A DNA stretch of 6,753 nt, taken from positions 1 through 6,753 of the forward strand of contig JANQXJ010000067.1 in NCBI GenBank assembly GCA_030729445.1. Direction: 5' to 3'. The first letter of the stretch is position 1; every line of letters starts with the position of its first letter. Below, one piece after another: positions 5,024 to 6,753 of this stretch. This stretch comes from Limnohabitans sp. Lineage in GTDB: Bacteria; Pseudomonadota; Gammaproteobacteria; Burkholderiales; Burkholderiaceae_C. Both the position numbers and the translations under genes were made by a program. Under the pieces are notes generated by a model, which saw only the letters and a list, made by a program, of their open reading frames with translations, did no database searches and was not told the DNA's origin.

Positions 5024-6118
5024 TCAGGCCTTGGCTTCTTTTTGCTGCCGCCCCAAGACGTAGCGGCGCATGGCGACCGCCGGTGCGTCGGCGGCCACCG
5101 AAAACTCGTACAAATCCTCGGCCGGGGTGCTGGCCAAGGCCAGCTCCTGCAGGGCGAGGCCGTCCACGTCTTCTTGGAAAGCCACAAACAATTGGTCGTG
5201 CATGAAGCGGGTGGTTTGCGCATCGTTCTGCGCAAAATCGCGCCCGTGCACGATGAAGTAGTGCGTGCTGGTGGCCGTCTCAGGGGTGGGCATGTGGGCG
5301 GTGCGGATACGGTATTGCGGCCGCGCGACTTCGGGCAATTGGCAGTCGTAAAAAGTGACCGACACCTCGTGCAGCCCCAAACTGCGGAACTCCGAGCGCA
5401 CGATGCGGGCCGCTTGGCCCTGGCCTGTCAAACCGGTCGGGATGCCCCACACGGGCGGCAAGGTGGTAGGGACCACATTGCGCAGCAAGGCAAATTGCCC
5501 ATCACCGATGACGCTTTCAAACGCGGCCTTGGCGTAATCGGGTGTGCCAAAGCTCTTGGCGTGCAAAAAACTCAAGTGGGTCAGGTCCAGCAGGTTTTCG
5601 TGCAGCCGCACGTAGTTGGCCTGCAAACTCAAATAACCCTGCGAGCGCTCCCACTGGTTGTCGGTCATCCAGTCCTGCGCGGGCAGTTTGGACACATCGG
5701 CCTGCTCGGCCTCACCCATCCAGATCCACACCACCGCGCCGCGTTCGAGGGTGCGGTAGGACCGGATGCCCATGTTGGGGGGGCAGGTCGACTGCGAGGG
5801 CACCTCGATGCAATCGCCCTCGGTGTTGAACCGCAGGCCGTGGTAACCGCACACGATGGTGTCTTGCTCCAGCGTGCCGGCTGACAGCGGCATCGAGCGG
5901 TGCGGGCAGCGGTCTTCCAGCGCCACCACGCGGCCGTCGCTGGCGCGGTAAAACACCAAACGGCGGCCCAGCAAGGTGCGGGCCAGCAGCTGGTCCTTGA
6001 CCTCTTCGCCAAACGCGGCCACATACCAGTCGTTCATCACAAAAGGGGTGTGGCGATCTGCCAGGCGTTGTGAGGCGTTTTGTGCGGCGGTGATGACGTT
6101 GATGTGGGGGCGTGTCAT
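5024..6118 (-). CDS. Rieske [2Fe-2S] aromatic ring-hydroxylating oxygenase / O-demethylase, catalytic subunit
   Basis: This 364-residue cytoplasmic enzyme should insert oxygen into, or demethylate, an aromatic or similar substrate using electrons from a separate reductase. The N-terminal Rieske domain has C71-P-H73 and C90-G-Y-H93, the [2Fe-2S] ligands, after the family pattern NDWYVAAFGEEV. The C-terminal catalytic domain has D178-x2-H181-x4-H186 (within ENLLDLTHLSFLHAKSFG) and D317 in FQEDVDG, matching the mononuclear iron site and the bridging aspartate known from VanA and dicamba monooxygenase. The arrangement places it in the phthalate/vanillate (VanA-like) group rather than the two-subunit naphthalene group. 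The ATG at 6118 has AGGAG 9 nt upstream; a later methionine (residue 28) would remove a leader lacking family features but has no such site. No ferredoxin or reductase gene is adjacent on either side, so the electron donor must be elsewhere. The substrate cannot be predicted from sequence alone. Confidence 0.92.
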   Translation of the reverse strand: MTRPHINVITAAQNASQRLADRHTPFVMNDWYVAAFGEEVKDQLLARTLLGRRLVFYRASDGRVVALEDRCPHRSMPLSAGTLEQDTIVCGYHGLRFNTEGDCIEVPSQSTCPPNMGIRSYRTLERGAVVWIWMGEAEQADVSKLPAQDWMTDNQWERSQGYLSLQANYVRLHENLLDLTHLSFLHAKSFGTPDYAKAAFESVIGDGQFALLRNVVPTTLPPVWGIPTGLTGQGQAARIVRSEFRSLGLHEVSVTFYDCQLPEVARPQYRIRTAHMPTPETATSTHYFIVHGRDFAQNDAQTTRFMHDQLFVAFQEDVDGLALQELALASTPAEDLYEFSVAADAPAVAMRRYVLGRQQKEAKA

Positions 6119-6242
6119 GGGGACTGTCTCCTGAAGAGGGGCCAAGCAGCTGCACTGCCCAAGGCCAACACGGCAAAGTTTAGGACCTGGCATTTGGCTG
6201 GGGCTGTCCCGAGAGCGCCTGCAGCCGTGGCACCATTCAGGG
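6119..6242. promoter_or_regulatory. Divergent intergenic region between the Rieske oxygenase and the MurU-like gene
   Basis: This 124 bp gap separates two outward-reading genes. AGGAG at 6128-6132 (minus strand) is a well-placed ribosome binding site for the Rieske gene. The palindrome GCAGCTGC lies at 6146-6153, and GGCTG/CAGCC at 6202-6206 and 6222-6226 could form a loose hairpin. I could not assign a convincing -35/-10 pair in either direction. Confidence 0.4.
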
Positions 6243-6753
6243 ATGCCGACTTCTTCTCACACCACTTCAGCCACTTCACAGCCGCCTTCGCTCAGCGCCA
6301 GGCCGCTCGCCCAAGCCATGGTGCTCGCCGCCGGACGCGGCGAGCGCATGCGCCCTTTGACCGATCAAATGCCCAAGCCCTTGCTGCCTGTGCGCGGTCA
6401 ACCACTCATGTTGTGGCCCATGCAGGCGCTGGCCCGGGGCGGCTTTGTGCAACAGCTGATCAACACCGCCTGGCTGGGCGAGCAGATTCCGGCGCTTTTG
6501 GGTGACCAGGCCCGCTGGCCTGAGCTGCCCGAGGTGCACATTCGTTATTCGCACGAAGGCCAGGAATTTGGCCGGGCACTGGAGACCGCGGGCGGCATCG
6601 TGCGGGCTTTGCCCCAGCTCGATGAGGTGTTCTGGGTCGTGGCAGGCGATGTGTTTGCCCCAGATATGGTGTTCAGTCAGCAAGCCTTGGCGCGGTTTGC
6701 CGCCAGCGCTGCCCTGGCCCACCTGTGGCTGGTGCCCAACCCCATGCACAACC
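6243..6753 (+). CDS. murU: MurU-like sugar-1-phosphate nucleotidyltransferase, N-terminal part only
   Basis: The first 170 codons are present; the gene leaves the right edge. The fold is that of nucleotide-sugar pyrophosphorylases: LAAGRGERMRPLTDQMPKPL at residues 28-47 is the nucleotide-binding loop with its catalytic arginine and lysine region (K45), and VVAGDVF with D136 is the metal-binding strand. INTAWLGEQI (73-82), RYSHEGQEFG (101-110) and ALETAGGIVRALP (112-124) closely match MurU, which makes UDP-MurNAc from MurNAc-1-phosphate in the anabolic recycling of peptidoglycan and so bypasses fosfomycin-sensitive MurA. Other sugar nucleotidyltransferases share much of this, so the exact substrate is probable, not proven. 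The ATG at 6243 gives a Ser/Thr/Pro-rich leader of about 22 residues unusual for MurU; an ATG at 6318 falls close to the normal start but lacks a Shine-Dalgarno. AmgK, the kinase that often partners MurU, is not upstream; it may lie past the edge. Confidence 0.8.
   Translation, partial: MPTSSHTTSATSQPPSLSARPLAQAMVLAAGRGERMRPLTDQMPKPLLPVRGQPLMLWPMQALARGGFVQQLINTAWLGEQIPALLGDQARWPELPEVHIRYSHEGQEFGRALETAGGIVRALPQLDEVFWVVAGDVFAPDMVFSQQALARFAASAALAHLWLVPNPMHN

Noticed and set aside
5042..5884. 280-codon plus-strand open frame antisense to the Rieske gene
   Set aside because: No motif, and the minus strand carries all Rieske and iron-site ligands in one frame.

Overview
The window looks like ordinary chromosomal DNA from a Gram-negative betaproteobacterium of the Burkholderiales, most likely a member of the Comamonadaceae (Limnohabitans, Rhodoferax or Polaromonas type). 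This rests on the high GC content of the coding regions, the style of the proteins (a NodI/NodJ-type ABC-2 transporter, psd, a MurU-like nucleotidyltransferase, a stand-alone short-chain 3-hydroxyacyl-CoA dehydrogenase) and dense gene packing. The genus is inference. I see no rRNA, tRNA, CRISPR array, insertion sequence or phage gene.

Layout from left to right. (1) 1-1187, minus strand: a short-chain 3-hydroxyacyl-CoA dehydrogenase gene (hbd type), followed after 138 bp by the start of an enoyl-CoA hydratase/isomerase gene that runs off the left edge. The two enzyme types catalyse neighbouring steps of acyl-CoA beta-oxidation. The gap between them holds overlapping GC-rich inverted repeats. 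(2) 1284-1910, minus: a protein of unknown function with a RodZ-like helix-turn-helix region. (3) 1911-2313: a 400 bp gene-poor gap with a 90 bp AT-rich island (about 26% GC by hand count), a perfect 8+8 bp dyad and two smaller dyads that share the core TTGAT/ATCAA, plus a candidate promoter reading toward the HTH gene. (4) 2314-4052, minus: a two-gene operon, ATPase then permease, for an ABC-2 transporter of the NodI/NodJ class. (5) 4146-5009, plus: psd, phosphatidylserine decarboxylase, divergent from the transporter. (6) 5024-6118, minus: a Rieske-type aromatic-ring oxygenase subunit, tail to tail with psd. (7) 6243-6753, plus: the start of a MurU-like sugar-1-phosphate nucleotidyltransferase that leaves the right edge.

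The genes do not form one obvious system. The clear functional pairs are hbd with the enoyl-CoA hydratase (fatty-acyl, short-chain or aromatic-derived CoA breakdown) and the ATPase with its permease. psd (phosphatidylethanolamine synthesis) and the MurU-like gene (peptidoglycan sugar recycling) are envelope housekeeping functions. I found no strong evidence for an undescribed multi-gene system. The points most worth a second look are the repeated TTGAT dyads and AT-rich island next to the unknown HTH gene, the Rieske oxygenase without a visible reductase, and the competing hairpins between hbd and the hydratase gene.
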